In this document: piece after piece, positions 17,596 to 25,522 of the stretch | How the letters are laid out: every line of letters starts with the position of its first letter | Position numbering within the stretch: position 1 is the stretch's first letter | From: Wenzhouxiangella sp. | Lineage (GTDB): Bacteria; Pseudomonadota; Gammaproteobacteria; Xanthomonadales; Wenzhouxiangellaceae | Assembly: GCA_007694055.1 (NCBI GenBank) | Contig: RECK01000036.1 | Location: 1-47,973 of the forward strand | DNA: 47,973 nucleotides | Reading direction: 5' to 3' | Program-made: the position numbers and the translations under genes | Notes under the pieces: generated by a model | The model's database searches: none | Told to the model about the DNA's origin: nothing | The model's input: the letters and a program-made list of their open reading frames with translations, nothing else

Positions 17596-18245
17596 GAAGC
17601 ATCCTCCGCACTGCCCGGGCCAGTGGCGTCAATCTTGAGCTGCAACAGGCGTCTCTTGCCGCCCTGCCCGCTGATATTGTCCAGAGCCTCCTGGAATGCG
17701 ACGCGGGCCCCGGCATGATCGCCGCGGGCCAGCAACAGGTCACCCCGCACCTCGGCCCAGGCTGATGTGAAGCCGGGTGGCGCATCGCCCTCGACCAGAG
17801 CCATGGCGCCTGCCAGATCGCCTTGCGCTTCGAAGATGCGTGCCAGGCGCAGGGTCACCACGGGGCGAAGTGAATCCAGCCCCCGGCGCTCAAGCAGCTC
17901 CGAATAAATCCGGGCTGCCGGCTCCAGTCGCCCATCCTCGACATAGGCCGAGGCCAGGAGAATCCCGGACAGCGCCACGTAAGAGCTGCGCGGAACTGCC
18001 TCTCTCAGGGCGGCGAACTGTTGTTCGGCCAGGTCCACTTCGCCGGATTCAAGCTCGCGCTGGATGACGTCGAAATACTCGGCGGCCAGAAAGCGTTGCT
18101 GAACCTGGTGATCTTGCCATTGGCGGTACCCGAAAATGCCACCGAAGGCGAGGACCAGGCCCAGTACGATGGAAACGCCGTACTCCTTGATCCATTTGCG
18201 GACGCGTTCGCCCTGTTCGTGCTCGTCGTAAAGCTCTACAGCCAT
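17592..18245 (-). CDS. yfgM: YfgM/TPR-like periplasmic ancillary protein
   Basis: A 217-residue protein with a short cytoplasmic N-terminus (MAVELYDEHEQGERVRKWIKEYG), one membrane segment (VSIVLGLVLAFGGIFGYRQW) and a periplasmic TPR-like domain rich in alanine helices. This matches YfgM, which partners PpiD near the SecYEG translocon. It is placed between hisS and bamB as in E. coli and Pseudomonas. The 55-base gap before it is AT-rich, so it may have its own promoter, but I could not define convincing boxes. Confidence 0.92.
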   Translation of the reverse strand: MAVELYDEHEQGERVRKWIKEYGVSIVLGLVLAFGGIFGYRQWQDHQVQQRFLAAEYFDVIQRELESGEVDLAEQQFAALREAVPRSSYVALSGILLASAYVEDGRLEPAARIYSELLERRGLDSLRPVVTLRLARIFEAQGDLAGAMALVEGDAPPGFTSAWAEVRGDLLLARGDHAGARVAFQEALDNISGQGGKRRLLQLKIDATGPGSAEDAS

Positions 18246-18300
18246 GGGAACTGTTCTCTTGCCGTTGCGATTAAGGAAAAATTAAGCTAACAATGATAAA

Positions 18301-19581
18301 TCAATGCTCGCCGCTGGCGGCAAGCAAGCGTGCGAGATGTTCGGCCAGCTGCGCGATTGGCACGCTGTCCTGCTGCGCCGAGTCCGAGCGCAGGTTCTTG
18401 ACCTGGACCACGCCGGCTGCAAGTTCAGCCTCGCCCAGGACCAGCGCCAGGGGCGCCCCGCTGCGATCGGCGCGCTTGAACTGGGCCTTGAAGCTGCCGC
18501 CAGCCAGGGACATGCCGACCCGCAGTCCGGGATGCGCTTCGCGCAGCTGCTCGGCGAGCTTCAGCGCCTCGCCGATCTCGACCTGGCTGACCAGATAGAC
18601 CTGCGGTACCTGTACTTGTTCCATACCGCCTGCGCTCAGCAGGGCCAGCACGCGCTCAACGCCCAGTGCGAAGCCGATGCCAGGTGTGTCCTTGCCGCCT
18701 TGCATGGCGACCAGCTCGTCATAGCGCCCGCCGGCACAAACCGTGCCCTGGGCGCCGAGATCGTCGGTAATCCACTCGAATACGGTGCGGCAGTAGTAAT
18801 CCAGCCCGCGTACCAGCCCCGGATTGATTTGGTACTGAATACCCAGTTGCTCGAGCAAGTGACAGACCTGGTCGAAGTGGACCCGGGCGGACTCGCCCAG
18901 GGCGTCGAACAGGCGAGGAGCGTCTGCCATCAGCGCCTTCGTGTCGGGATTCTTGCTGTCGAAGATCCGCAGCGGATTGGTTTCCAGGCGGCGCTGACTG
19001 TCGGCATCCAGGCGATGGACATGGGGTTTCAGATAGTCAATGAGCAACTGGCGGTAGCGAGCCCGGTCTGCCCGGTCTCCCAGCGAGTTGATTTCCAGCC
19101 GGATCTTGTCGCGCAAGCCAAGGGTGCGCCAGATGCGTTCGACCATGGCGATCAACTCGGCGTCCGCAGCGGCCTGCTCGAGACCGAAAACTTCGGCACC
19201 GAATTGGTGGAACTGACGTTGCCGTCCTTTTTGCGGTCGCTCGTGGCGAAACATCGGACCCTGGTACCAGACCTTCAATCCCGGTGATTGCAGCAGGCCA
19301 TGCTGGATCGCGGCCCGGACGACACCGGCGGTACCCTCCGGCCGCAGGCTGAGCATGTCGCCGTTGCGATCCTCGAAGGCGTACATTTCCTTTTCGACCA
19401 CATCGGTTGCCTGGCCGATGGCACGCATGAACACCTCGGCCTGCTCGACCAGGGGCAACCGAATCTCATGGAAATCGTAGGCTGCGAAAATTTGCGCAAG
19501 CTGATTTTCCAGCCACTGCCAAAGCGGTGAATCGGCTGGAAGAATGTCATGCATCCCGCGAACGGAACGAATCGTGTTCAT
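18301..19581 (-). CDS. hisS: Histidine-tRNA ligase
   Basis: A 426-residue class II aminoacyl-tRNA synthetase charging tRNA-His. It begins with the usual SVRGMHDILP. Motif 2 is MFRHERPQKGRQRQFHQFGAEVFG, the histidine-specific segments are LVRGLDYYCRTVFEW and CAGGRYDEL, and motif 3 is PGIGFALGVERVLALL. A C-terminal anticodon-binding domain starts near VPQVYLVS. The ATG at 19581 lies 77 bases after rodZ; ispG, which normally separates them, is missing, and a hairpin with a T run occupies the gap. Confidence 0.97.
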   Translation of the reverse strand: MNTIRSVRGMHDILPADSPLWQWLENQLAQIFAAYDFHEIRLPLVEQAEVFMRAIGQATDVVEKEMYAFEDRNGDMLSLRPEGTAGVVRAAIQHGLLQSPGLKVWYQGPMFRHERPQKGRQRQFHQFGAEVFGLEQAAADAELIAMVERIWRTLGLRDKIRLEINSLGDRADRARYRQLLIDYLKPHVHRLDADSQRRLETNPLRIFDSKNPDTKALMADAPRLFDALGESARVHFDQVCHLLEQLGIQYQINPGLVRGLDYYCRTVFEWITDDLGAQGTVCAGGRYDELVAMQGGKDTPGIGFALGVERVLALLSAGGMEQVQVPQVYLVSQVEIGEALKLAEQLREAHPGLRVGMSLAGGSFKAQFKRADRSGAPLALVLGEAELAAGVVQVKNLRSDSAQQDSVPIAQLAEHLARLLAASGEH

Positions 19582-19601
19582 GCGAAAGGCTCTCTGGAAA
19601 A

Positions 19602-19628
19602 ACCAATGACCCGCCAGGTGGGCGGGTC
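19602..19628 (-). terminator. Hairpin with T run between rodZ and hisS (terminator or attenuator)
   Basis: On the minus strand GACCCGCC and GGCGGGTC form a perfect 8-bp GC-rich stem (19608-19628) with a 5-base loop, followed by ATTGG and a run of five T. It begins about 30 bases after the rodZ stop and ends about 20 bases before the hisS ATG. It could end the rodZ transcript or attenuate read-through into hisS. Confidence 0.55.
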
Positions 19629-19658
19629 CGCTCCTGATTCAGGCTGAAAGGACCTGGC

Positions 19659-20594
19659 TCAGCGTCTTACTTCTCCACCGGCCAGCACTTCCAGGCTGAC
19701 CACGTCGGCGCGGTCATGGCCCGGATATTCAAGTGCCTGCCCGTCGGCAAGCAATCGAACCGCGCTGGCTCGACCCAGCAGCAAACGAAGCGGCGGTTCC
19801 CCCTGGTAGGAGCGCCGCTGGCCAGCACGTAGCAAGTCGTATTCGAGGCGCTTGCCATCAGCGGAATAAATCTCCACCCAGCTGTCTTCGACCAGTTCGA
19901 TTCCCAGCTCCAGCTTGAGCGCCTGAGCGATATCGTCTTCGCCTGGCGGAGCCAGCGGTGCCGTTTCGGCCAGCGGCAAAGGTTCGGGCTGCAATTCCCG
20001 CACCGGGCGCAGAGAGCGAATGGGCAGTGCCGAGGCCGTCACCGGGCCGACGGCTTCACCATCGCCGGCATCATCCAAGGCCAGGGCACGGGCGATACGG
20101 CGCGCCATGCGCTGCTCGTCGCTGTTGGCAGAATCGCCTTCGACATGCTCCACGGCAGGCCGCGGTTCAGGCTCGGCCATGCGCGAACCGCCTTGAATGA
20201 AAAAGATAATCAGCGGAGGAACAATCGCAATTGTAACAACGATATACGTTGCATACTTGACGTACTTTTCAATCTTCCTTGCGCTGCGGGGTCGGGGCAG
20301 AACCTGGCGCAGTTCGGGGCTCGGGTCCGGGTCGATGTCGGCCAGCAACGGCGCCGGATCCATTCCGAGCAGGCGGGCATAGTTGGCAACATGCCCGCGC
20401 CGGTACAGTCCGGCCAGCCGGTCAAGTCGACCCTCCTCGATATCCTCGACGGTCATGCCAGGCAAACGCAAGGATCTGGAAACATCCTCGATGTCCAGTT
20501 TCCGTGCACGCCGGGCCGCTTTCAGGCTCTCGCCGATCAGGCGATGCCTATCTTCGGCGCCGCCTTCTTCTTTAATTGTTGTTATGTCGGTCAT
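19659..20594 (-). CDS. rodZ: Cytoskeleton protein RodZ-like (HTH plus DUF4115)
   Basis: A 311-residue protein. Residues about 20-90 form a Cro/Xre-type helix-turn-helix (GESLKAARRARKLDIEDVSRSLRL...YRRGHVANYARLLGMDP). A single membrane segment follows near 115-135 (YATYIVVTIAIVPPLIIFF). A periplasmic linker and a C-terminal DUF4115 beta domain (LELGIELVEDSWVEIYSADGKRL) complete it. RodZ links MreB to the wall-elongation machinery and sets cell width. The ATG overlaps the pilF stop in an ATGA. Confidence 0.92.
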   Translation of the reverse strand: MTDITTIKEEGGAEDRHRLIGESLKAARRARKLDIEDVSRSLRLPGMTVEDIEEGRLDRLAGLYRRGHVANYARLLGMDPAPLLADIDPDPSPELRQVLPRPRSARKIEKYVKYATYIVVTIAIVPPLIIFFIQGGSRMAEPEPRPAVEHVEGDSANSDEQRMARRIARALALDDAGDGEAVGPVTASALPIRSLRPVRELQPEPLPLAETAPLAPPGEDDIAQALKLELGIELVEDSWVEIYSADGKRLEYDLLRAGQRRSYQGEPPLRLLLGRASAVRLLADGQALEYPGHDRADVVSLEVLAGGEVRR

Positions 20595-21370
20595 TGATCC
20601 ATTACGAGCCCTCTCAACTCGCGCGCTTCGCTCGAATCCGGAAATTGGCGCTCCAGTCTGCTGACGTACTGGTTGGCCTCGACACGATTACCCAGGCTGG
20701 ATTCGATCCTGTAGCCCAGAAACAATGCCCCGGCTTCGGGGACTGCAGCGGACTCAAGCCGCTGAAGGAAAGCACGAGCCCTGAAGGCTTCTCCCTGCTG
20801 GTAGTAGAGTTCTGCGAGATGAAACAGAGCGTCCGGAAAATTCGGGTCGATCTCCAGAGCAACCCGAAAGTAGCCGTTGGCTTTTTCTATATCGCCGCTG
20901 CGCCGGGCACACGCCCCGGCATTGGTCCAGGCAACTTCTGGTGTGTTGTAAAACGGATCTTCGGTCGCCAGCATGAAATGACGATCCGCTGCGCGGAAAT
21001 CCCCTTGCCGACACAGAAATACTGCGTAACTGTTCTGTGTCCCGCCGTCGTTCGGGGCCAGTCTTGAGGCCTGACGAAAGTGTCGACCGGCGCGATTGTG
21101 ATCGCCAATCTCCTCATAGATCAGGGCCAGGGTCAGGTGCGCGGGCACATGGTCCGGATCGTGGCGCAGCGCTGTTTCCAGTTTCTCCATGGCCAGTTGA
21201 ACCTGACCACGCTCGAGATAGCCGACGCCCAGGCGGGTGTTGATCTCGGCCGCCCGCACCGGGCTGACCCGCTCCATGCCACGCTGTCCGCTGGGGCTGC
21301 CCTGCTGCGTCGTTGCACAGCCTGCCATCAGAGCAACTGCCAGCATGACGAGACAGGCGCGAAGCATCAT
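20591..21370 (-). CDS. pilF: Type IV pilus biogenesis lipoprotein PilF/PilW
   Basis: A 259-residue lipoprotein with lipobox LMAGC (signal MMLRACLVMLAVALMAGC) and about six TPR motifs, for example NTRLGVGYLERGQVQLAMEKLETALRHDP and VPAHLTLALIYEEIGDHNRAGRHFRQA. PilF is the pilotin that takes the PilQ secretin to the outer membrane for type IV pilus assembly. The rlmN-pilF-rodZ order is standard in Pseudomonas and Xanthomonas. The ATG at 21370 overlaps the rlmN stop in an ATGA; a second in-frame ATG follows directly. Confidence 0.9.
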   Translation of the reverse strand: MMLRACLVMLAVALMAGCATTQQGSPSGQRGMERVSPVRAAEINTRLGVGYLERGQVQLAMEKLETALRHDPDHVPAHLTLALIYEEIGDHNRAGRHFRQASRLAPNDGGTQNSYAVFLCRQGDFRAADRHFMLATEDPFYNTPEVAWTNAGACARRSGDIEKANGYFRVALEIDPNFPDALFHLAELYYQQGEAFRARAFLQRLESAAVPEAGALFLGYRIESSLGNRVEANQYVSRLERQFPDSSEARELRGLVMDQ

Positions 21371-22488
21371 GCCGCCTCCAGCGCTTGCCGGGCCAGTTGT
21401 TGCTGAACCAGCAGTCGCCTCTCACTCGGGCTGAGCAGCTTGCCTACCAGCTGGCCACAGGCCGCGTCGATATCCTCGCCCCGGGTTTTTCGGACGGTGG
21501 TGATGATGCCTGAGGCTCGGGTGATTTTCTGAAACTCGTAGATGGCATCGGCACTAGAGGGCTCGAAGGGCGTGCCGGGAAAGGGGTTGAACGGAATCAG
21601 GTTGATCTTGCAGGGAAGACCGTTGAGCAACCTGACCACGCCTTTGGCCTGGGCGCGGCCGTCGTTGACCCCGGCAATCATGGTGTATTCGAAGGTGATG
21701 GATCGACGGGGGCGCGCATCGATGAAGCGCTTGCAGGCCGCGATCAGGTCGGCCACCGGGTACTTGCGGTTCAGAGGAACCAGCCTGCTGCGTAACTCGT
21801 CATCCGGCGCGTGCAGGGAAACGGCGAGCGCAAATTCCTCGGCATGGGCCAGCTGATCAATGCCGGGAACAACGCCTGCGGTGGAGATCGTTACACGGCG
21901 CGCGGCCAGTCCATAAGCCAGGTCGTTCCGCAGCAACGACAGGGCTGCGGTCACGGACGGCAAATTGAGCAAGGGCTCACCCATGCCCATGAAAACGACA
22001 TTGGTGACCCGTCTCTGGCCGAAGCGTTCGTCGGCCAATGTATTCACCGCGTGCCAGACCTGGCCAATGATTTCAGATGCCGAAAGATTGCGCTTGAAAC
22101 CCTGGGTGGCCGTGGAACAGAAGGTGCAGTTGAGCATGCAGCCCACCTGCGAGGAAATGCACAGGGTGCCGCGTGAAGTCTCCGGGATGAATACCGTCTC
22201 GACCGCGCTGCCACCGTCAACGGATAGCAGCCACTTGACGGTGCCGTCTTCCGACAATTGCTCGCGAATCACTCTCGGTGGCGTTATCTCGGCCTCTACC
22301 TGAAGGCGTTCGCGCAACGCACGCGACAAATCGGTCATCAACGCGAAGTCAGTCACTCCGCGTTGATGAACCCACTGCAGTACCTGTCGGGCACGGAAAG
22401 GTTTTTCGCCGATTTCGGCGAAAAACCTTTCAAGGCCTGCCTGGTCCAAGCCCAGCAGGTTAGTCTTTTTTGCTTGCCCAGCAGTCAT
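21367..22488 (-). CDS. rlmN: Dual-specificity rRNA/tRNA adenine-C2 methyltransferase RlmN
   Basis: A 373-residue radical SAM enzyme methylating C2 of A2503 in 23S rRNA and A37 in some tRNAs. The cluster motif is CMLNCTFC, preceded by CISSQVGC. The resolving cysteine expected near the C-terminus is in DIDAACGQL. The internal FMGMGEPLLN and TISTAGVVPGI are family signatures. The ATG at 22488 (MTAGQAKKTNLLGL) is chosen over a GTG at 22497; neither has a clear ribosome binding site. Codons 20-31 contain a perfect 17-bp-arm inverted repeat. It lies between ndk and pilF, the conserved order. Confidence 0.95.
   Translation of the reverse strand: MTAGQAKKTNLLGLDQAGLERFFAEIGEKPFRARQVLQWVHQRGVTDFALMTDLSRALRERLQVEAEITPPRVIREQLSEDGTVKWLLSVDGGSAVETVFIPETSRGTLCISSQVGCMLNCTFCSTATQGFKRNLSASEIIGQVWHAVNTLADERFGQRRVTNVVFMGMGEPLLNLPSVTAALSLLRNDLAYGLAARRVTISTAGVVPGIDQLAHAEEFALAVSLHAPDDELRSRLVPLNRKYPVADLIAACKRFIDARPRRSITFEYTMIAGVNDGRAQAKGVVRLLNGLPCKINLIPFNPFPGTPFEPSSADAIYEFQKITRASGIITTVRKTRGEDIDAACGQLVGKLLSPSERRLLVQQQLARQALEAA
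22396..22431 (-). repeat. Perfect 17-bp-arm inverted repeat inside rlmN
   Basis: The arm GAAAGGTTTTTCGCCGA (22396-22412) is followed after two bases by its exact reverse complement (22415-22431). In rlmN mRNA this would form a long hairpin across codons 20-31 (ERFFAEIGEKPF), close to the translation start. Such a long perfect dyad is far outside chance, even allowing for some constraint from coding. Confidence 0.9.
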
Positions 22489-22508
22489 TTGCGGCACGGC
22501 GCTGATAA

Positions 22509-22928
22509 TTAGCGTGAGTATATCTCATCATCACCGAAAAAGAAGGCGATTTCCTGGGCTGCCGTTTCTTCACCGTCGGAACCGTGCACCGCGTTGGCAT
22601 CAATACTGGTGGCGAAATCTGCCCGGATGGTGCCCGGGGCGGCCTGGCGCGGATCGGTTGCGCCCATCAATTCGCGGTTTCTGGCGATTGCATTCTCACC
22701 CTCAAGCACCTGGACCATGACCGGACCGGTGGTCATGAACTTGACCAGATCGGCGAAGAAGGGTCGCTCGCGGTGGACCGCGTAAAAGCCTTCGGCTTCT
22801 TCCGTGCTCAGGTGCTTCATGCGGGCGGCGACGACCTTGAGGCCGGCACGTTCGAAGCGGGTGTAGATTTCACCAATGACGTTTTTTGCCACGGCATCAG
22901 GCTTGATGATGGAAAGGGTGCGCTGCAT
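22509..22928 (-). CDS. ndk: Nucleoside diphosphate kinase
   Basis: A 139-residue enzyme that transfers the gamma-phosphate between nucleoside triphosphates and diphosphates. It begins [16 protein letters not shown] and contains the active-site signature NAVHGSD with the phosphorylated histidine. [16 protein letters not shown] and RELMGATDP are also typical. Length is normal for the family (about 140). The ATG follows a GAGGTC ribosome binding site. It is the first gene of the ndk-rlmN-pilF-rodZ-hisS run. Confidence 0.97.
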   Translation of the reverse strand: MQRTLSIIKPDAVAKNVIGEIYTRFERAGLKVVAARMKHLSTEEAEGFYAVHRERPFFADLVKFMTTGPVMVQVLEGENAIARNRELMGATDPRQAAPGTIRADFATSIDANAVHGSDGEETAAQEIAFFFGDDEIYSR

Positions 22929-22957
22929 TTCTTGACCTCGAAAAATTGGAGTTTCGT

Positions 22958-22963
22958 ATTCTA
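22958..22963 (-). promoter_or_regulatory. Possible ndk -10 element
   Basis: TAGAAT on the minus strand, in an AT-rich stretch about 30 bases before the ndk ATG. No good -35 is found at 16-18 bases, so the call is weak. The rest of the 284-base gap to the S9 peptidase holds no other feature I can support apart from TATACT at 23169-23174, a possible -10 for the peptidase gene. Confidence 0.3.
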
Positions 22964-23212
22964 AATAATTGAAAAATAAACAATATCGGTGCTCTTGAAC
23001 AGATCGGTCACCGGTATGTCAGAGGAATTTGCCTGGACGAATGACCTGGGCGCAATCAAAACTCTCCCATTGTAGCTGGAAAAACGCATTTGGGTCAGAC
23101 CTATCACCGGCAGCGCCGGCAGTCCAGCCTGTACATGATGCCGATGCATGGTCGGATCAGGCCAGCGATATACTCTGACCCTCTAGCCAACCTGTCGTGG
23201 AAAATTCACCGT

Positions 23213-25444
23213 ATGCGCTCTGTTCAATCCATCTTCGCTCTGTTTGCCCTTTTATCCCTGGCCTGGCTGACCACGCCAGTGTCTGCTGCGCCCTCGGTGG
23301 ACCGACTGGTGTCCCTGCCAAAGCTGGACGGCACAGCACCGGTCAGGCCAACCTGGGCGCCGGACAGCACCCAGGTTGCCTTCCTCTGGAATGACCACGG
23401 CATGCCTTTCTACGACGTATGGCTGACAGGGATCGACGATGACGCGCCGCAGCGCCTGACCCACCTGGCTCCGCCGCCTGAAGATTTGCTCGGCACCGGT
23501 GATGATCTCAGCCTGGACGCCCTGCGCGAGCGCGCGGCACGGCTGCAGCACCGCGGCATTTCGGACCTGGTCTGGCATCCGAATGGCAGGGCGCTGTTCT
23601 ACGTTCTCGAGGGCCAACTGCACCAGCTCGAGCTGGCCAGCGGCGAGAGCGAGGCGGTCGGGCCCGGGGGACACGCCCTGAGCGTTTCGCCGGACGGGCG
23701 CTGGCTGAGCTTTCTGCGCCAGGGGGATCTCTGGGCCATGGATCTTGAGCATGGCGAAAGCCGACAAATGACCCGGCTGGGTGCGCCTGGCATCGCAACG
23801 GTGCCCATCGGCGCCTTCGTTCGCCCTGATGCCTACATCGGTCGCTACAGGTGGTCGCCGGACAGCCGCCGCATCGCGTTCGAATTCATCGATCAGCGTG
23901 AGGTCCGGCGCGTGCCCTTCCCCAGCTACCTGCACGACGAGCCGCTGTTGAGTGAAGTGCGGCGACCCTACCCGGGTGACACGGATCTTGTCCGCCGCAT
24001 GGGCATCATCGACCTGGCCCAGGAGATGTCGGGTTGGCTTGATCTCGAAGCCCCGAATCGACGCCTGACCATCGATTTCGACTGGTCACCGGACAGCCAG
24101 CAATTGCTGGTGATGCAGGGTGCCGATGTGGCCGAAGATCGCTGGATTTTCCTGGTAGAAGCGGTCAGCGGCGAGATTCGGCAGCTCTGGCACGATCATC
24201 GCCCGAAGCGGATCTACCCGATCTTCCGGGCCTTTTTCAGCCACGATGGCGCCGAGGTCATTTTTCTCGGTGACCATGAGGATTACTATCGCCTCTACAG
24301 CCTGCCAGTCGCCGGCGGCGAGCCGCGCCGGCTGACCGGCGATTTCGATGTTGCGGGTGACCGTTCGGCAGCCTGGACTGCAGTGCACCCAGACAATGGT
24401 GATCTGCTTTTCGTCGCTGCCGAGCACAGTCCCTACGAGCGCCACGTCTACCGTTTGGCCCAGGCTGACGGCACCCTGCAGCGCTTGACCCGAATGCCCG
24501 GCATTCACCAGCCGATACTGTCACCGGATGGCAGTCAGCTGGCCCTGATCAGCTCCAGCGACACCCGGCCCGCCGAGCTCTATCTGCTGACGCTTGATGA
24601 AAATGCAGAGGAACGGCGAGTCACCCATTCGCCGCTGCCGGAATTCCATGATCACGACTGGCTCACCCCGCGCTATGTCAGTTTCCCCAGCCGGATCGAC
24701 GATTTCACCATCCACGCCAGGATCATCGAGCCGCCGGAGCTCGAGCCGGGCAAGCGCTACCCCGTGGTTTTCGGCAGCATCTATTCCAACACCGTGCTCA
24801 ACCAGTGGAATCCCGATCGCCCGACATCCTTCCTGCAGCAACAGATGGCGATGACGGGCGACTACATCACCGTACTGGTCGACGTCCGTGGCAGCGTCGG
24901 CTACGGCGTGGACTTCCGGGAAGCCTTCCAGGGCGACTGGGGGCGGGACGATCTCGACGACCTGCACAGCGCGGTCGACTACCTGATCACCCTGCCCCAC
25001 GTGGACCCTGAGCGGATTGCCATCTGGGGCAACAGTTACGGCGGACTGCTGGTACTTACAGCGCTTTTCCGCAAGCCCGGGCTGTTTGCCGCCGGGGTTG
25101 CCGGCGCGCCCGCCATCGACATCTACCATTTCACCGGTTACGACCAGCACCTGACTCGTCACCCGGATACCCATCCGGAAATATTCGAGCATGGCAGCCT
25201 GCTGGATCTTGGCGAGAACCTGGCCGATCCCCTGCTCATCATTCACGGTCTGCACGATGACATCGTGCCCCTGAAAACAACCTTGATGATGGCCGAGAAA
25301 CTCAAGCTGCTGGGCAAGCGCTTCGAACTGGATATCGTGCACGACTCTGGCCACTGGTGGGCGGCCAGCGACCACTACGCGCGCTACACTTTTGGCCGTC
25401 TGGATGATTTCATTCGCCGGCACGTGCCACCAGGTCCACGCTGA
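23213..25444 (+). CDS. Exported S9 family (prolyl oligopeptidase-like) peptidase
   Basis: A 743-residue serine peptidase with a signal peptide (MRSVQSIFALFALLSLAWLTTPVSAA). The N-terminal two thirds is a beta-propeller with repeated SPDG/SPDS blade motifs. The C-terminal third is an alpha/beta hydrolase with the triad Ser608 (WGNSYGG), an aspartate near 682 (HGLHDDIVPL) and His714 (HDSGHWWA). These enzymes, like dipeptidyl peptidase IV, cut short peptides, often after proline or alanine, here probably in the periplasm. The track ORF adds 41 upstream codons with no membrane or signal character; the ATG at 23213 is preferred. The specificity is not predictable. Confidence 0.9.
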   Translation: MRSVQSIFALFALLSLAWLTTPVSAAPSVDRLVSLPKLDGTAPVRPTWAPDSTQVAFLWNDHGMPFYDVWLTGIDDDAPQRLTHLAPPPEDLLGTGDDLSLDALRERAARLQHRGISDLVWHPNGRALFYVLEGQLHQLELASGESEAVGPGGHALSVSPDGRWLSFLRQGDLWAMDLEHGESRQMTRLGAPGIATVPIGAFVRPDAYIGRYRWSPDSRRIAFEFIDQREVRRVPFPSYLHDEPLLSEVRRPYPGDTDLVRRMGIIDLAQEMSGWLDLEAPNRRLTIDFDWSPDSQQLLVMQGADVAEDRWIFLVEAVSGEIRQLWHDHRPKRIYPIFRAFFSHDGAEVIFLGDHEDYYRLYSLPVAGGEPRRLTGDFDVAGDRSAAWTAVHPDNGDLLFVAAEHSPYERHVYRLAQADGTLQRLTRMPGIHQPILSPDGSQLALISSSDTRPAELYLLTLDENAEERRVTHSPLPEFHDHDWLTPRYVSFPSRIDDFTIHARIIEPPELEPGKRYPVVFGSIYSNTVLNQWNPDRPTSFLQQQMAMTGDYITVLVDVRGSVGYGVDFREAFQGDWGRDDLDDLHSAVDYLITLPHVDPERIAIWGNSYGGLLVLTALFRKPGLFAAGVAGAPAIDIYHFTGYDQHLTRHPDTHPEIFEHGSLLDLGENLADPLLIIHGLHDDIVPLKTTLMMAEKLKLLGKRFELDIVHDSGHWWAASDHYARYTFGRLDDFIRRHVPPGPR

Positions 25445-25465
25445 ATCATTCGACCAAGGTCTTAC

Positions 25466-25494
25466 TTGAATACATCAGGGCAGGCTAATATGAT
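25466..25494 (+). promoter_or_regulatory. Sigma-70-type promoter of the sulfide:quinone oxidoreductase-like unit
   Basis: TTGAAT (25466-25471) and TATGAT (25489-25494) are spaced by exactly 17 bases. Initiation near 25501 gives a leader of about 22 bases with GGAG at 25511 and an ATG at 25523. This also decides the start codon, because the upstream TTG and ATG starts in the track lie inside the promoter. Confidence 0.65.
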
Positions 25495-25522
25495 GGGGAG
25501 ACAATTGCATGGAGATCTTTCG

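Noticed and set aside
23090-23212. 41-codon upstream extension of the first S9 peptidase
   Set aside because: The added residues precede a complete signal peptide, which would then be internal. The ATG at 23213 is the better start.
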